Position numbers and translations under genes: made by a program
Shown here: piece by piece, positions 18,615 through 27,756 of the stretch
Layout: every line of letters starts with the position of its first letter
Numbering within the stretch: position 1 is the stretch's first letter
The notes under the pieces: model-generated
What the model saw: the letters and a program-made list of their open reading frames with translations, nothing else
Told to the model about the DNA's origin: nothing
Database searches by the model: none
NCBI GenBank assembly: GCA_031401035.1
Contig: JANNRA010000112.1
Coordinates: forward strand, 1-64,000
DNA from: JANNRA01 sp031401035
Lineage (GTDB): Bacteria; Desulfobacterota; Binatia; HRBIN30; CADEER01
Length of the DNA: 64,000 nt
Direction: 5' to 3'

Positions 18615-19505
18615 ATGTTGGCGCCGACGTATGCCGGGGCGGTCGAGCCCGAGCGCGAGGTCTTCCTCGAGGTGCGCGGCGTGCGTCTGCATGTGGCCGA
18701 GTGGGGCGATCCGGCGCGGACGCCGGTGCTGCTCTGCCATGGCTTCTGGGATCATGTGCGCAGTTTCGCCACGCTGGCGCCGTTGCTGGCGGCGCGGCAT
18801 CGGGTGGTGGCGCTCGACGCGCGCGGGCACGGCGACTCGGGGTGGGCCGACGCCTACGCCTGGTCGGTGCGCTGTGGCGACATCGCCGCCGTGCTCGAGT
18901 GGTTGGCGGCGCCGGCGCACCTGGTCGGCCACAGCATGGGCGGCGGTCTGGTGATCGAGGCGGCGCGCTCGGTTGCCGATCGCGTCCGCCAGGTGGTCAG
19001 CCTGGACGGCTTCGGACCGCCGCCATTCCCGGCCGAGCAGCAGGCGCAGAGCGTCGCCCGGCTGACCGCCTTCCTCGACCAGCGCCGCGCCGTGGCGCGA
19101 CGGCCGGACTGGCGCCCCTACGCGAGCCTCGATCAGTTGGTCGAACGGCGCCGGGCGCAGAATCCGCGCCTGACATCCGACTGGCTGCGCTACTTCGCCT
19201 TTCACGGCGCCCGCGAGGCGGCCGACGGCTGGCGCTGGAAGGCCGACCCGCTACTCGCCCAGGACGCCGGCCCGTGGCGGCCGGAGTGGATCGCGCCCGG
19301 CTACGCGCGGCTGACGCAGCCGCTGTTGGCGGTGATCGGCTCGGAAGAGGACACCTGGGGGCCGCTGCCGGAGGCGATCCTGGCACCGCGCCTCGCCGGT
19401 GTACGCCAGTTGACCCGGGCGACGATCGCCGGGGCGGGCCACTTCATGCACATGGAACGGCCGGCGGAGACGGCGGCGCTGCTGCTCGACTGGTTGGCGG
19501 CGTGA
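18615..19505 (+). CDS. alpha/beta-fold hydrolase
   Basis: 296 residues. The oxyanion region is VLLCHGFWDH, the strand-loop is LDARGHGDS, the nucleophile elbow GHSMGGG carries the catalytic Ser, and the C-terminal His is in GAGHFMHMERP. A conserved block, YASLDQLVERRRAQNPRLT, recurs in the hydrolase at 23955-24827, so the two are paralogues. The likely reaction is hydrolysis of an ester, lactone or epoxide in the cytoplasm. Its TGA overlaps the ATG of the next gene (TGATG). Confidence 0.92.
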   Translation: MLAPTYAGAVEPEREVFLEVRGVRLHVAEWGDPARTPVLLCHGFWDHVRSFATLAPLLAARHRVVALDARGHGDSGWADAYAWSVRCGDIAAVLEWLAAPAHLVGHSMGGGLVIEAARSVADRVRQVVSLDGFGPPPFPAEQQAQSVARLTAFLDQRRAVARRPDWRPYASLDQLVERRRAQNPRLTSDWLRYFAFHGAREAADGWRWKADPLLAQDAGPWRPEWIAPGYARLTQPLLAVIGSEEDTWGPLPEAILAPRLAGVRQLTRATIAGAGHFMHMERPAETAALLLDWLAA

Positions 19506-20152
19506 TGCGTCCGCGCCACGCCCGCGTCGAGCTCGCCCTGCACGAGCTCTCGCCGCGCGACGGAGCGCCGTTGCTGCTGCTGCACGGGCTCGGCGCGTCG
19601 TCGACGGACTGGGGCGAGCTGCCCGGCGCCTGGCCCGGGCCGGTGCTCGGCCTCGACTTCAGCGGCCACGGCGCCTCGCAGTGGCTGCGCGGCGGCGTCT
19701 ATCTACCCGAGTTGCTGGCCGGCGACGTCGACGCGGCGCTGGCGGAGATCGGGCCGGCGCATCTGCTCGGCACCGGCCTCGGTGCCTACGTCGCGCTGCT
19801 TGTCGCGGGGGCACGCCCGGCGCTCGTGCCGGGCGCGCTGCTGCTACCCGGGCGCGGCCTTGACGGCGGTGGCGTCGAACCGGATTTTGATCGCCCGGCC
19901 CTGGTCTCGGCGACGCCGGCGCTGCAGCCGCGGTGGCCCGACGGCTGCGATCCCTGCTGCGCCATGCTGGAGTGCGATCCGCGTCCGCCGGACTACGCGG
20001 CGCGCTTCGCCGCCGCGGCGCGGCGACTGGTGTTGTGCGAGGATGGCGAGGCGCGGCCGCCGTGGTGGGCGGCCGTACGCGACGCCGGTGCCGAGGTCGT
20101 GACCGGCGATGCGCGAGCCGCCCTGGCGCGGTTGCTGACTCCCTCTCCCTGA
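19505..20152 (+). CDS. alpha/beta-hydrolase-like protein lacking the catalytic serine
   Basis: 215 residues. The opening (PLLLLHGLGASSTDWGELP ... GLDFSGHGAS) is that of the alpha/beta-hydrolase fold. At the nucleophile elbow, however, the sequence is LLGTGLGAYVALL: Gly stands where the Ser of G-x-S-x-G should be, and no plausible catalytic His follows. The cap region is short. The protein is probably a non-hydrolytic partner or a decaying duplicate of the preceding gene, to which it is translationally coupled. The terminal PSP-stop lies in a CCCTCTCCCTGA motif like the type C repeats. Confidence 0.75.
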   Translation: MRPRHARVELALHELSPRDGAPLLLLHGLGASSTDWGELPGAWPGPVLGLDFSGHGASQWLRGGVYLPELLAGDVDAALAEIGPAHLLGTGLGAYVALLVAGARPALVPGALLLPGRGLDGGGVEPDFDRPALVSATPALQPRWPDGCDPCCAMLECDPRPPDYAARFAAAARRLVLCEDGEARPPWWAAVRDAGAEVVTGDARAALARLLTPSP

Positions 20153-20174
20153 TCGGCCGCAGGCCTGCTGTGCA

Positions 20175-20249
20175 GGGCGCCGCTGCGTCGGCGCCTGTGG
20201 CATCGGGCCGCGCTGGCCGCATCCAACAGGCGCCGACGGAGCGGCGCCC
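20175..20249. repeat. type B palindrome between two convergent genes
   Basis: The left arm 20175-20200 and right arm 20224-20249 are inverted copies (24 of 26 bases) built around GTCGGCGCCTGT / ACAGGCGCCGAC. A second, 32-base-arm copy sits inside the alpha-2-macroglobulin gene at 29464-29550. Confidence 0.85.
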
Positions 20250-20273
20250 GCCAAGTGCATTGACCTGCGATCG

Positions 20274-21569
20274 CTACAGCGCGTCGCGGTTTACCAGGTT
20301 TTCCAGCGCCTCCTGGCGGCCCGAGCGCGGTTGCGGTTCGGGCGCCGTGAGTGCCTGGCGCTCGCAGTCTTCCAAGGTGCGCTCGCCGGCGAGAATGGCG
20401 CGTCCCGGCACGGTGTCCCAGCCGGCGTAACGCGCCTCGATGGCCCGCGCCAGATCGCCGCGTTCGAGCATGCGCGCGGCGCGCAGCAGCCCGCGCGCGA
20501 CGGCGTCCATGCCGCCGATATGCGCGTGCACGAGGTCCTCCCTGTCGATGCTCTGGCGGCGCAGCTTGGCGTCGAAGTTGAATCCGCCGCTGCCGAGGCC
20601 GCCGGCCTGCAGGATGGTGTACAGCGCCAGGGCCGTCTCGTCCGGGCTGTTGGGAAACTGATCGGTGTCCCAGCCGTTCTGGGCGTCGCCGCGGTTGGCG
20701 TCGACGCTGCCCAGCAGCCCGTTTGCCGCCGCGTAGGCGAGCTCGTGCTGGAAGCTGTGGCCGGCCAGGGTGGCATGGTTGGCTTCGATGTTGAGCTTGA
20801 TCTCCTTGTCGAGCCCGAACTCGAGCAGCAAGCCGTGCACGCTGGCGGCATCGCGGTCGTACTGATGCTTGGTCGGTTCCATCGGCTTCGGTTCGATCAG
20901 CAGCGTCCCGCCGAAGCCGCTGCGATGCTTGTGCTCGACCACCATCGACAGGAAGCGGCCGAGTTGGCGGCGTTCGCGGCCCAGGTCGGTGTTGAGCAAC
21001 GTGTCGTAGCCCTCGCGCCCGCCCCAGAGGACGTAGTTCTCGCCGCCGAGGCGCTGCGTCACCTGCATCGCCTTGCGCACCTGCGCGGCGGCGTAGGCGA
21101 ACACCGCCGGATCGGGATTGGTGGCGGCGCCGGCGGCGTAGCGGCGATGGCCGAAGAGATTGGCCGTCCCCCACAGCAGGCGCACGCCGCTGCGCGCCAT
21201 GTGCGCCGCGAGGACGTCGACGATGCGGTCGAGGCGGTCGTTGGACTCCGCCAGCGTCGCGCCCTCGGGCGCCACATCGCGATCGTGGAAGGTGAAGAAC
21301 GGCACCCCGAGGGTGGTGAACAGCTCGAATGCCGCCGCCGCCTTGCGCTCGGCCAGCGCCAGCGGCTCGCCGGCGCCGAACCACGGCCGATCGAGCGTCT
21401 CGGCGCCGAACATGTCGACGCCCGGCCAGCAGAACGAGTGCCAGTAGCAGACCGCGAAGCGCAGGTGCTGGCGCATCGTCTGGCCGAGCACGACGCGCTC
21501 GGCGTCGTACCACCGGAAGGCGAGCGGCGTGTCGCTGTCGGGACCTTCGTAACGGATCGGGTCGGGCAT
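20274..21569 (-). CDS. xylA: xylose isomerase
   Basis: 431 residues from the ATG at 21569, which has GGAGGC five bases upstream. It interconverts D-xylose and D-xylulose in the cytoplasm. Family blocks are complete: SFCWPGVDMFGAET, FFTFHDRDVAPEG (catalytic His), VLWGGREGYDTLLNTD, LIEPKPMEPTKHQYD (metal Glu), NIEANHATLAGHSFQHEL, GWDTDQFP and GGFNFDAKLRRQS (metal Asp). It lies 57 bases after xylB on the same strand. No xylose transporter or XylR is adjacent, though the GPH symporter at 36867 is a possible sugar carrier. Confidence 0.97.
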   Translation of the reverse strand: MPDPIRYEGPDSDTPLAFRWYDAERVVLGQTMRQHLRFAVCYWHSFCWPGVDMFGAETLDRPWFGAGEPLALAERKAAAAFELFTTLGVPFFTFHDRDVAPEGATLAESNDRLDRIVDVLAAHMARSGVRLLWGTANLFGHRRYAAGAATNPDPAVFAYAAAQVRKAMQVTQRLGGENYVLWGGREGYDTLLNTDLGRERRQLGRFLSMVVEHKHRSGFGGTLLIEPKPMEPTKHQYDRDAASVHGLLLEFGLDKEIKLNIEANHATLAGHSFQHELAYAAANGLLGSVDANRGDAQNGWDTDQFPNSPDETALALYTILQAGGLGSGGFNFDAKLRRQSIDREDLVHAHIGGMDAVARGLLRAARMLERGDLARAIEARYAGWDTVPGRAILAGERTLEDCERQALTAPEPQPRSGRQEALENLVNRDAL

Positions 21570-21626
21570 GGGAGCCTCCATCAGCGCTGATCTGACACGA
21601 ACACTTTCACACGCAGGCACGGATCT

Positions 21627-23090
21627 TTAAGGTGTGCTCCGGCGCGACGTCGCGGCGCCCTCCGCATACAGGCGGCGGAACCACTCGCGCCTCTCGCTCA
21701 GGCCGGGCATCGCCTCCGGCTCCACCAGCGCCGCGCCGGGCGGCGGCGTGCACACCGCCAGCGCATCCTCGCCGTCGACCGCCAGGCGGGCGAGCCGCGC
21801 CGCGCCGAACGCCGGGCCGATCTCGCCGTCGGCGTGATACTGCAGCGGCCGTTCGAGTGCGCTGGCGAGTATGCGTCCCCAGTAGTGGCTGCGCGCGCCG
21901 CCGCCGATGACGGAGACGGTGCTGATTGCGGTGCCGGCGGACAGCAGGGCGTCCTGGCCGTCGGCAAGCGCGAAGGCGACGCCCTCCAGTACGGCACGGG
22001 CGAGCGCGGCGCGCGTCGTCGCGTGCGTCAGGCCGACGAAGGCGCCGGTCGCCTCGGGGTCGTTGTGCGGCGTGCGCTCGCCGGACAGATACGGCAGGAA
22101 GACGACGCGCGGATCGGCGGCATCGGCCTCGACCTCTGCCAGCAGCGCCGCCTCGCTGGCGGCGCCGGTGAGCGCGGTCACCCAGGTCAGGCAGCTGGCG
22201 GCGCTGAGGATGACCGCCATCTGGTGCCAGGTGTCGGGGAGGCAGTGGCAGAAGGCGTGCACGGCCTGTCGCGGCGCCGGCGCGAAGCGGGCCCCGGCGA
22301 CGAAGTAGACGCCCGAGGTGCCGAGCGACAGGAACGCCTCGCCGGGCCGCACGACGCCGACGCCGACCGCCCCGGCGGCATTGTCGCCGCCGCCACCGGC
22401 GACGACGATGCCCGGCGCCAGCCCCCACGCCGCGGCGACCTCGGCGCGCAGGCGGCCGGAGGGCGCCGAGCCCTCGACCAGGCGCGGCATGGCGCGTTCG
22501 TCGAGATCGCAGGCGGCGAGCAGTTCTGCCGACCAGGCGCGCCGCGCGACGTCGAGCCACAGCGTGCCGGCGGCGTCGGACATCTCGCCGACGTACTCGC
22601 CGGTCAGGCGCAGGCGCAGCCAGTCCTTCGGCAGCAGCACGCGCGCCGTGCGGCGGAAGATCTCCGCCTCGTGCGCCGCCACCCACAGCAGCTTCGGCGC
22701 GGTGAAGCCCGGCATGGCGAGGTTGCCGGCGAGCGCGTGCAGCCGCGGCGCGCGCCGCTCGAGCTCGGCGCACTCGGCACCGGCGCGGCCGTCGTTCCAC
22801 AAGATGGCGGGGCGCAGGACGCGGTCGGCGTCGTCGAGCAGCGTCGCGCCGTGCATCTGGCCCGCCAGGCCGATGCCGCGCACGGCAGTCCATTTGGAGC
22901 CATGCGCGGCGCGCAACGCGCCGACGGCATCCTCGCAGGCACCCCACCACGCCTCGGGGTCCTGCTCGGACCACAGCGGCCGCGGCCGCTGCACGGCGAG
23001 CGGCGCGCTGGCCTGGCCGATGACGCGCTGCGTCGCGTCGACCAGCACCGCCTTGACCGCCGAGGTGCCGAGATCGAGACCGAGGAACAT
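21627..23090 (-). CDS. xylB: xylulokinase
   Basis: 487 residues, FGGY carbohydrate kinase family. It phosphorylates D-xylulose to xylulose 5-phosphate. Seen are the ATP-site opening FLGLDLGTSAVKAVLVD, the substrate motif GIGLAGQMHGATLLD, the block LWNDGRAGAEC, KDWLRLRLTGEYVGEMSDAAGT, and the second ATP motif (VIGGGARSHYW). It forms an operon with xylA (57-base gap). Confidence 0.96.
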   Translation of the reverse strand: MFLGLDLGTSAVKAVLVDATQRVIGQASAPLAVQRPRPLWSEQDPEAWWGACEDAVGALRAAHGSKWTAVRGIGLAGQMHGATLLDDADRVLRPAILWNDGRAGAECAELERRAPRLHALAGNLAMPGFTAPKLLWVAAHEAEIFRRTARVLLPKDWLRLRLTGEYVGEMSDAAGTLWLDVARRAWSAELLAACDLDERAMPRLVEGSAPSGRLRAEVAAAWGLAPGIVVAGGGGDNAAGAVGVGVVRPGEAFLSLGTSGVYFVAGARFAPAPRQAVHAFCHCLPDTWHQMAVILSAASCLTWVTALTGAASEAALLAEVEADAADPRVVFLPYLSGERTPHNDPEATGAFVGLTHATTRAALARAVLEGVAFALADGQDALLSAGTAISTVSVIGGGARSHYWGRILASALERPLQYHADGEIGPAFGAARLARLAVDGEDALAVCTPPPGAALVEPEAMPGLSERREWFRRLYAEGAATSRRSTP

Positions 23091-23259
23091 GCGCCGTGTG
23101 TAGCCGAATTTCCGTGTTGACTAACAGTGTCGGCGTCCGTAGCGATGAGGTGTCTCTTCCTTCTTCGCGCAACCCCTTCTCCAGCCCAAGCTTCGGAGGG
23201 GGCGACTCCAGCAACGGGGGTCCCGGCGCCTGCCGGGGCCCCCGTGTCGTCTGTGGTCC

Positions 23260-23826
23260 TCAGCGCAGCCGCGCGACGGCGGCATGGCGCGGGCAATCGC
23301 GCAGATGGTCGTTGACCATGCCGACCGCCTGCATGAAGGCGTAGCAGATGGTCGGGCCGACGAAGCGGAAGCCGCGCCCGCGCAACGCCTTACTCATGGC
23401 GCGCGACGCGTCGGTCTCGGCCGGTACCTGGGTGAGCGCCCGCCAGGCGTTCTGCTGCGGCCGGCCGTCGACGAACGACCACAACAGCGCGTCGAGGCCG
23501 CCGGGCTCGGCGCGGGCGACGAGCACGGCGCGGGCGGTGTCGATGGCGGCGGCGATCTTGAGGCGGTTGCGGACGATGCCGGCGTCGGCGAGCAGCCGCG
23601 TCACGTCGGCGGCGCCGAAGGCGGCGACGCGCGCCGCGTCGAAGTCGGCAAAGGCGGCGCGGTAGGCGGCGCGCTTGCGCAGGATGGTCAGCCAGCTCAG
23701 GCCCGCCTGTGCCCCCTCGAGAACCAGAAACTCGAAGAGCGTGCGCTCATCGTGCACCGGCACGCCCCACTCCTCGTCGTGGTAGCGCACGTAGTCGGCA
23801 TCGGTGCCGGCCCAGGGGCAACGCAT
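23260..23826 (-). CDS. tag: DNA-3-methyladenine glycosylase I
   Basis: 188 residues from the ATG at 23826. It removes 3-methyladenine from alkylated DNA. The zinc ligands of the Tag family are in place: Cys3 (MRCPW), His in YVRYHDEEWG, and His/Cys in NDHLRDCPRH. The active-site regions LFEFLVLEGAQAGLSWLTIL and GRGFRFVGPTICYAFMQA are conserved. It is divergent from the 23955 hydrolase with a short tandem repeat between them. Confidence 0.95.
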   Translation of the reverse strand: MRCPWAGTDADYVRYHDEEWGVPVHDERTLFEFLVLEGAQAGLSWLTILRKRAAYRAAFADFDAARVAAFGAADVTRLLADAGIVRNRLKIAAAIDTARAVLVARAEPGGLDALLWSFVDGRPQQNAWRALTQVPAETDASRAMSKALRGRGFRFVGPTICYAFMQAVGMVNDHLRDCPRHAAVARLR

Positions 23827-23859
23827 GGCGGTGCCGTAGCACACCGTTCGCGCTCTCAC

Positions 23860-23910
23860 ATGGGCAACCCGATTGGGCAACCCGATTGGGCAACCCGAAT
23901 GGGGAACCCG
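23860..23910. repeat. tandem repeat of a 12-13 base unit
   Basis: Four consecutive units of the form ATTGGGCAACCCG (first unit 12 bases, last unit with two changes) fill the gap between the divergent starts of tag and the hydrolase. There are no spacers, so it is not CRISPR. It could carry regulator sites or be a slippage array. Confidence 0.85.
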
Positions 23911-23954
23911 ATGCAGCCCTCCACATTCATCCGGCCGCGCGCTATGCCCCACCC

Positions 23955-24827
23955 ATGACCGCGCTGCTCGGACCAACCTCGCACTACTTCTACTCCCAGC
24001 GGTTGAAGCTCCATTACGTCGACTGGGGCAATGCCGAGAAGCCGCCGCTGCTGCTGGTGCACGGCGGCCGCGACCACGCGCGCAACTGGGACTGGGTGGC
24101 GCAGGAGCTGCGGCGCGACTTCCACGTCATCGCCCCCGACCTGCGCGGCCACGGCGATTCGCAGTGGGCGATCGGCGGCAGCTACGCCATGGTCGACTAC
24201 ACCCTCGACATCGCTCAACTGCTGCGCGCCCTGGCGATCGAGGAGATCACCATCATCGGGCACTCGCTCGGCGGCTCGATCGCGCTGCAGTACACCGGCA
24301 CCTATCCCGACAAGGTCAAGAAGATCGTCGCCATCGAGGGCCTCGGGCCGCCGCCCGAGCTGCTGCGCGAGCAGCCGCCGGCGCATCAGCGCATGCGCGT
24401 CTGGATCGGCGAGATGAAGGCCCTCGCCAACCGCCACCCGCACCGCTATGCGACGCTCGACGAGGCGGTCGAGCGGATGCAGGACGCCAATCCGCGCCTG
24501 ACCCCGGCGCAGGCGCGCCACCTCACCGTCTGCGGCTCGTATCGGGACGAGGACGGCACCTATCTGTGGAAGTTCGACAACTACGTGCGCGCCAGCTCGC
24601 CGTATCTGTTCAACATGATCGACGCGCACGACCTCTGGAAGCAGATCACCTGCCCGGTGCTGTTGTTGCGCGGCACCGAGTCATGGGCCTCCGACCCGGA
24701 GATCGACGGCCGCGCCGGCGCCTTCCGCGATTACACCTTCTTCAACATCGAGACGGCCGGCCACTGGGTGCATCACGATCAGCTGACCATTTTCCTCGGC
24801 CACGTAAGGACGTTCCTCGGTGTCTAG
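23955..24827 (+). CDS. alpha/beta-fold hydrolase
   Basis: 290 residues from the ATG at 23955. Motifs: LLLVHGGRDHARNWDWVAQEL, DLRGHGDSQW, nucleophile elbow GHSLGGSIAL, and a C-terminal His in AGHWVHHDQ. It shares YATLDEAVERMQDANPRLT with the 18615 gene. The reaction is probably hydrolysis of a small ester or related bond. It ends 33 bases before riboflavin synthase on the same strand. Confidence 0.92.
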   Translation: MTALLGPTSHYFYSQRLKLHYVDWGNAEKPPLLLVHGGRDHARNWDWVAQELRRDFHVIAPDLRGHGDSQWAIGGSYAMVDYTLDIAQLLRALAIEEITIIGHSLGGSIALQYTGTYPDKVKKIVAIEGLGPPPELLREQPPAHQRMRVWIGEMKALANRHPHRYATLDEAVERMQDANPRLTPAQARHLTVCGSYRDEDGTYLWKFDNYVRASSPYLFNMIDAHDLWKQITCPVLLLRGTESWASDPEIDGRAGAFRDYTFFNIETAGHWVHHDQLTIFLGHVRTFLGV

Positions 24828-24859
24828 CACGGTGGCGCCGGTGTGGTAGCGATGACGGC

Positions 24860-25453
24860 ATGTTCACCGGGATCATCGAAGAGGTCGGCGAGGTCGTCGA
24901 GGCCGGCGCCGGCACGTTGCGCATCCGCGCGCCGTTGGTGCTGACCGATGCCAAGCTGGGCGATTCGATCGCCATCAACGGTGTCGATCTGACCGTCGCC
25001 GAGATGGACGGCGAGCTGTTTTTCGCCAACGTCATGCCGGAGACCTACCGGCGCTCGAACCTCGGGCGCCTGCGCGTCGGCGAGCGCGTCAACCTCGAGC
25101 GCTCGGTACGGCCGAGCGACCGCCTCAGCGGCCACATCGTCCGCGGCGTCGTCGAGGGGCAGGCGATCGTGCACTCCTTCACGCCCGAGGCCGAGGCGGT
25201 GATCGCCCGCTTCACGACGCCGCCCGAGCTGTTGCGGTACATGGTGGTCAAGGGGCCGGTGTGCATCGACGGCGCCAGCCTGACGATTGTCGACAAGACC
25301 GCCGACAGCTTCGCCGTGTCGCTGGTGCAGTACACGCAGGGCCACACCAACCTGAGCGACAAGCAGCCGGGTGACGCGGTGAACATCGAGACCGACATCC
25401 TGGCGCGCTACGTCGAGGCGATCCTGGCGAGTCGGGCCGACAACGGAAGCTGA
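24860..25453 (+). CDS. ribE: riboflavin synthase, alpha chain
   Basis: 197 residues. It dismutates two 6,7-dimethyl-8-ribityllumazines to riboflavin. MFTGIIEEVGEV opens both the protein and the first lumazine-binding barrel (residues 1-~88). The second barrel carries KGPVCIDGASLTI and FAVSLVQYTQGHTNLS. The trimerisation helix is at the end (ILARYVEAIL). None of ribD, ribBA or ribH is adjacent, and I see no FMN riboswitch. Confidence 0.96.
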   Translation: MFTGIIEEVGEVVEAGAGTLRIRAPLVLTDAKLGDSIAINGVDLTVAEMDGELFFANVMPETYRRSNLGRLRVGERVNLERSVRPSDRLSGHIVRGVVEGQAIVHSFTPEAEAVIARFTTPPELLRYMVVKGPVCIDGASLTIVDKTADSFAVSLVQYTQGHTNLSDKQPGDAVNIETDILARYVEAILASRADNGS

Positions 25454-25466
25454 TCGAGCCCCCCAT

Positions 25467-25559
25467 CTGGGAGCGCGGGCGGCCCGCCCGCATCCGACTG
25501 GATGGCGCGGCGCCGCCGCGCCTGCATTTGAACTGCGGGCGAGCCGCCCGCGCTCCCAG
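25467..25559. repeat. type A palindrome between ribE and pbpC
   Basis: Arms 25467-25492 and 25534-25559 are 26 bases long with one mismatch, based on GAGCGCGGGCGGC/GCCGCCCGCGCTC. An inner hairpin GGCGCGGC-GCC-GCCGCGCC is present. It lies between convergent gene ends and could terminate both. Related copies are at 27645-27730 (in pbpC) and 43544-43620 (in dnaE2). Confidence 0.9.
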
Positions 25560-25569
25560 ACGGGGACCC

Positions 25570-27756
25570 TCAGCGGCCGCGGACGTCGAGTCCGGCGGTG
25601 GCCGCCACGGTGCCGGTGGCGTCGACGAGAGCGACGCGGTGGCGGCCGCGAGTCGGCGGCCACAGTACCATCCGTTCCGCGTCGCCGAGATCCTGGCCGT
25701 CGACCTGCCAGCGCAGGTCGCGCGCGTCCGCGGCCTCGAGGGCCAGGCGCTGCCGCGCCGCGCCGATCTCCGGATCGAGCGCGATGATGGTGCCGTCGGT
25801 CGGCGCCAGGATGCGCGGCGCGGTGGTCGGTGCGGCCGGCGCGCCCGACCCCGGCGCGGTGCCGGCGACGAACCACTCGTCGCCGACGCGCTCGAGGCCC
25901 GGCGGCGGCGCCGGCGGCGGACTCGGCAGGTCGCGGTGCAGCGCCTCCATGACCTCCTGCCAGATCGGCGCCGCGCCGCTGACGCCGCTGACGTCATGCA
26001 TCGGCGCGCCGGAGAAGTTGCCGACCCAGACGCCGACGGTGAAGCGGCGCGAGAAACCGAGACACCAGTTGTCGCGCATGTCGGTGCTGGTGCCGGTCTT
26101 CGCCGCCGACCAGAAGCGTGTCGACAGGGGGCTCTCGAGTCCGAAGGTGACGGCGCGGCCGGCGCGGTCGGCGAGGATGTCGGCAACGATGAACGCCGCG
26201 GCTGGTGCCAGCACCGGTCGCGGCGCCGTCACGGCCTCGTCCGGGCGCAGCCGCAGCGGGCTCCAGGCGCCGCCGCTGGCGAGGACGCGATAGGCGCCGA
26301 CGAGTTCCCACAGCGTCACGTCGGCTGAGCCCAACGCCAGCGCCGGACCGTACCAGCCGCCGCGGCGTCGCAGGCCGTCGAAGCCGAGGGCGCGCAGACG
26401 GTCGGCGAACGGGTCGGCGCCGAGCAGCTGCAGGGCACGCACCGCCGGCACGTTGAGCGAGCCGGCCAGGGCCGTGCGGACGCTGACCGGGCCGCGGAAG
26501 ACGGCGTCGTAGTTGCGCGGTTGGAAGAGGCCGCCGGCGACGGCGATCTCCAGCGGCGTGTCGTCGAGTCGCGAGGCGGCGGTGAGTAGGCGTTGCTCGA
26601 TCGCGGCGGCGTAGAGGAACGGCTTCAGCGTCGAGCCGGCCTGGCGGGCGGCGCGGACGCCGTCGACCTGCGCCGCGGCGGACAGGGCGCCGCTCGAGCC
26701 GACGTAGGCCAGCACGTCGCCGCTGCCGTTGTCGGCCACCAGCACCGCGGCGTCGCGTACGCCGCGCCCGTGCAGCGCCAGCAGATGGCGCTGGACGGCG
26801 TCGCGCGCCGCGCTCTGTACAGCGGCGTCGAGGGTCGTCGTCGTCGCGTCGCACGCGTCGCCCTCCGGCAGCAGGCGCCGCGCCAGGTGCGGCGCCTCGG
26901 CGCGGCGCGCCGGCAGGTGCGGTGTGACGTCGATGACGCGGGCGATTGCGGCGTCGAGCGCCGCGGTGCCGGAACCGCCGTCGGCGCGTCGCAGGGCGGC
27001 GGCGCGGCGGGCGAGGGCGGGACGCTCGGCGTTGGGGGCACGCAGCAGTGAGGCGAGGACCGTCGCCTCGGCCGTGCTGAGGCCGTGCGGCGCCTTGCCG
27101 AAGAGCACCTCGGCCGCCGCCGCGATGCCCTGCAACTCACCGCGGAAGGTCACCAGGTTGAGGTAGGCGTCGAGGATCTCGTCCTTGCTCCAGATGGCCT
27201 CGAGTCGCCAGGCGGCGCGCATCTGGCGCCACTTCGCGGCGGCGCCGCGCGGCGCCCCCGGGCGGCGCAGGGACGGGTCGAGGAGCGCCGCCAGCTCCAT
27301 CGCGTTGGTGCTGGCGCCGCGCGGCGCGCCGCCGCGCAGGCGCTGCCACGCCGCGGCGGCGACGGCGACGAGATCGACGCCGCCGTGGGTGTGGAAGCGG
27401 CGGTCCTCGGAGGTGAGCACGGCGTCGATCAGCGCCGGCGAGACGGCGTCGAGGGGCGTCCAGGCGAGTCGCCGGCGGCGTTGGTCGACGCGGCGTTCGT
27501 GCAGCACGACGCCGTGCCGGTCGAGCAGCCGCGCGTCGGAGGGGCAGGCGGCGGCGCGGACGTCGGCGGCGGTGGGCGGATTGGGGACGTCGGGTTGCCA
27601 CGCTATGGTAGCGAGCAGCGCCAGTACGAGAAGTCCCCCAGCCGGGAGCGCGGGCGGCCCGCCCGCAGGCCAGATGACGGCGCGGCGGAGCCGCGCCATC
27701 CATTCGGAGCGGGCGGGCCGCCCGCGCTCCAGGATTCGCGGCTCCAAGCTCCTCAC
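25570..27756 (-). CDS. pbpC: penicillin-binding protein 1C (bifunctional peptidoglycan synthase)
   Basis: 728 residues from a GTG at 27756 that overlaps the upstream TGA (GTGA). A type A palindrome encodes residues ~9-38 before the single transmembrane segment (GLLVLALLATIAW). The GT51 glycosyltransferase domain has EDRRFHTHGGVD and KDEILDAYLN. The transpeptidase has AGSTLKPFLY (SxxK Ser), SLN and KTGTS. The C-terminal PBP1C domain contains RILAPTDGTIIALDPEI. It polymerises and cross-links peptidoglycan and, by known pairing, works with the alpha-2-macroglobulin encoded before it as an envelope defence unit. Confidence 0.95.
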   Translation of the reverse strand: MRSLEPRILERGRPARSEWMARLRRAVIWPAGGPPALPAGGLLVLALLATIAWQPDVPNPPTAADVRAAACPSDARLLDRHGVVLHERRVDQRRRRLAWTPLDAVSPALIDAVLTSEDRRFHTHGGVDLVAVAAAAWQRLRGGAPRGASTNAMELAALLDPSLRRPGAPRGAAAKWRQMRAAWRLEAIWSKDEILDAYLNLVTFRGELQGIAAAAEVLFGKAPHGLSTAEATVLASLLRAPNAERPALARRAAALRRADGGSGTAALDAAIARVIDVTPHLPARRAEAPHLARRLLPEGDACDATTTTLDAAVQSAARDAVQRHLLALHGRGVRDAAVLVADNGSGDVLAYVGSSGALSAAAQVDGVRAARQAGSTLKPFLYAAAIEQRLLTAASRLDDTPLEIAVAGGLFQPRNYDAVFRGPVSVRTALAGSLNVPAVRALQLLGADPFADRLRALGFDGLRRRGGWYGPALALGSADVTLWELVGAYRVLASGGAWSPLRLRPDEAVTAPRPVLAPAAAFIVADILADRAGRAVTFGLESPLSTRFWSAAKTGTSTDMRDNWCLGFSRRFTVGVWVGNFSGAPMHDVSGVSGAAPIWQEVMEALHRDLPSPPPAPPPGLERVGDEWFVAGTAPGSGAPAAPTTAPRILAPTDGTIIALDPEIGAARQRLALEAADARDLRWQVDGQDLGDAERMVLWPPTRGRHRVALVDATGTVAATAGLDVRGR
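27645..27730. repeat. type A palindrome inside pbpC
   Basis: The 22-base arms 27645-27666 and 27709-27730 are perfect inverted copies with the inner hairpin GGCGCGGC-GGA-GCCGCGCC. It reads through in frame as an Arg/Pro/Ala-rich stretch at the N-terminus of PbpC. Confidence 0.9.

Noticed and set aside
23860..23910. CRISPR array
   Set aside because: Units are contiguous without spacers and there are no cas genes.
24828..24859. FMN riboswitch before riboflavin synthase
   Set aside because: The gap from the upstream hydrolase is only 32 bases, too short for an RFN element.
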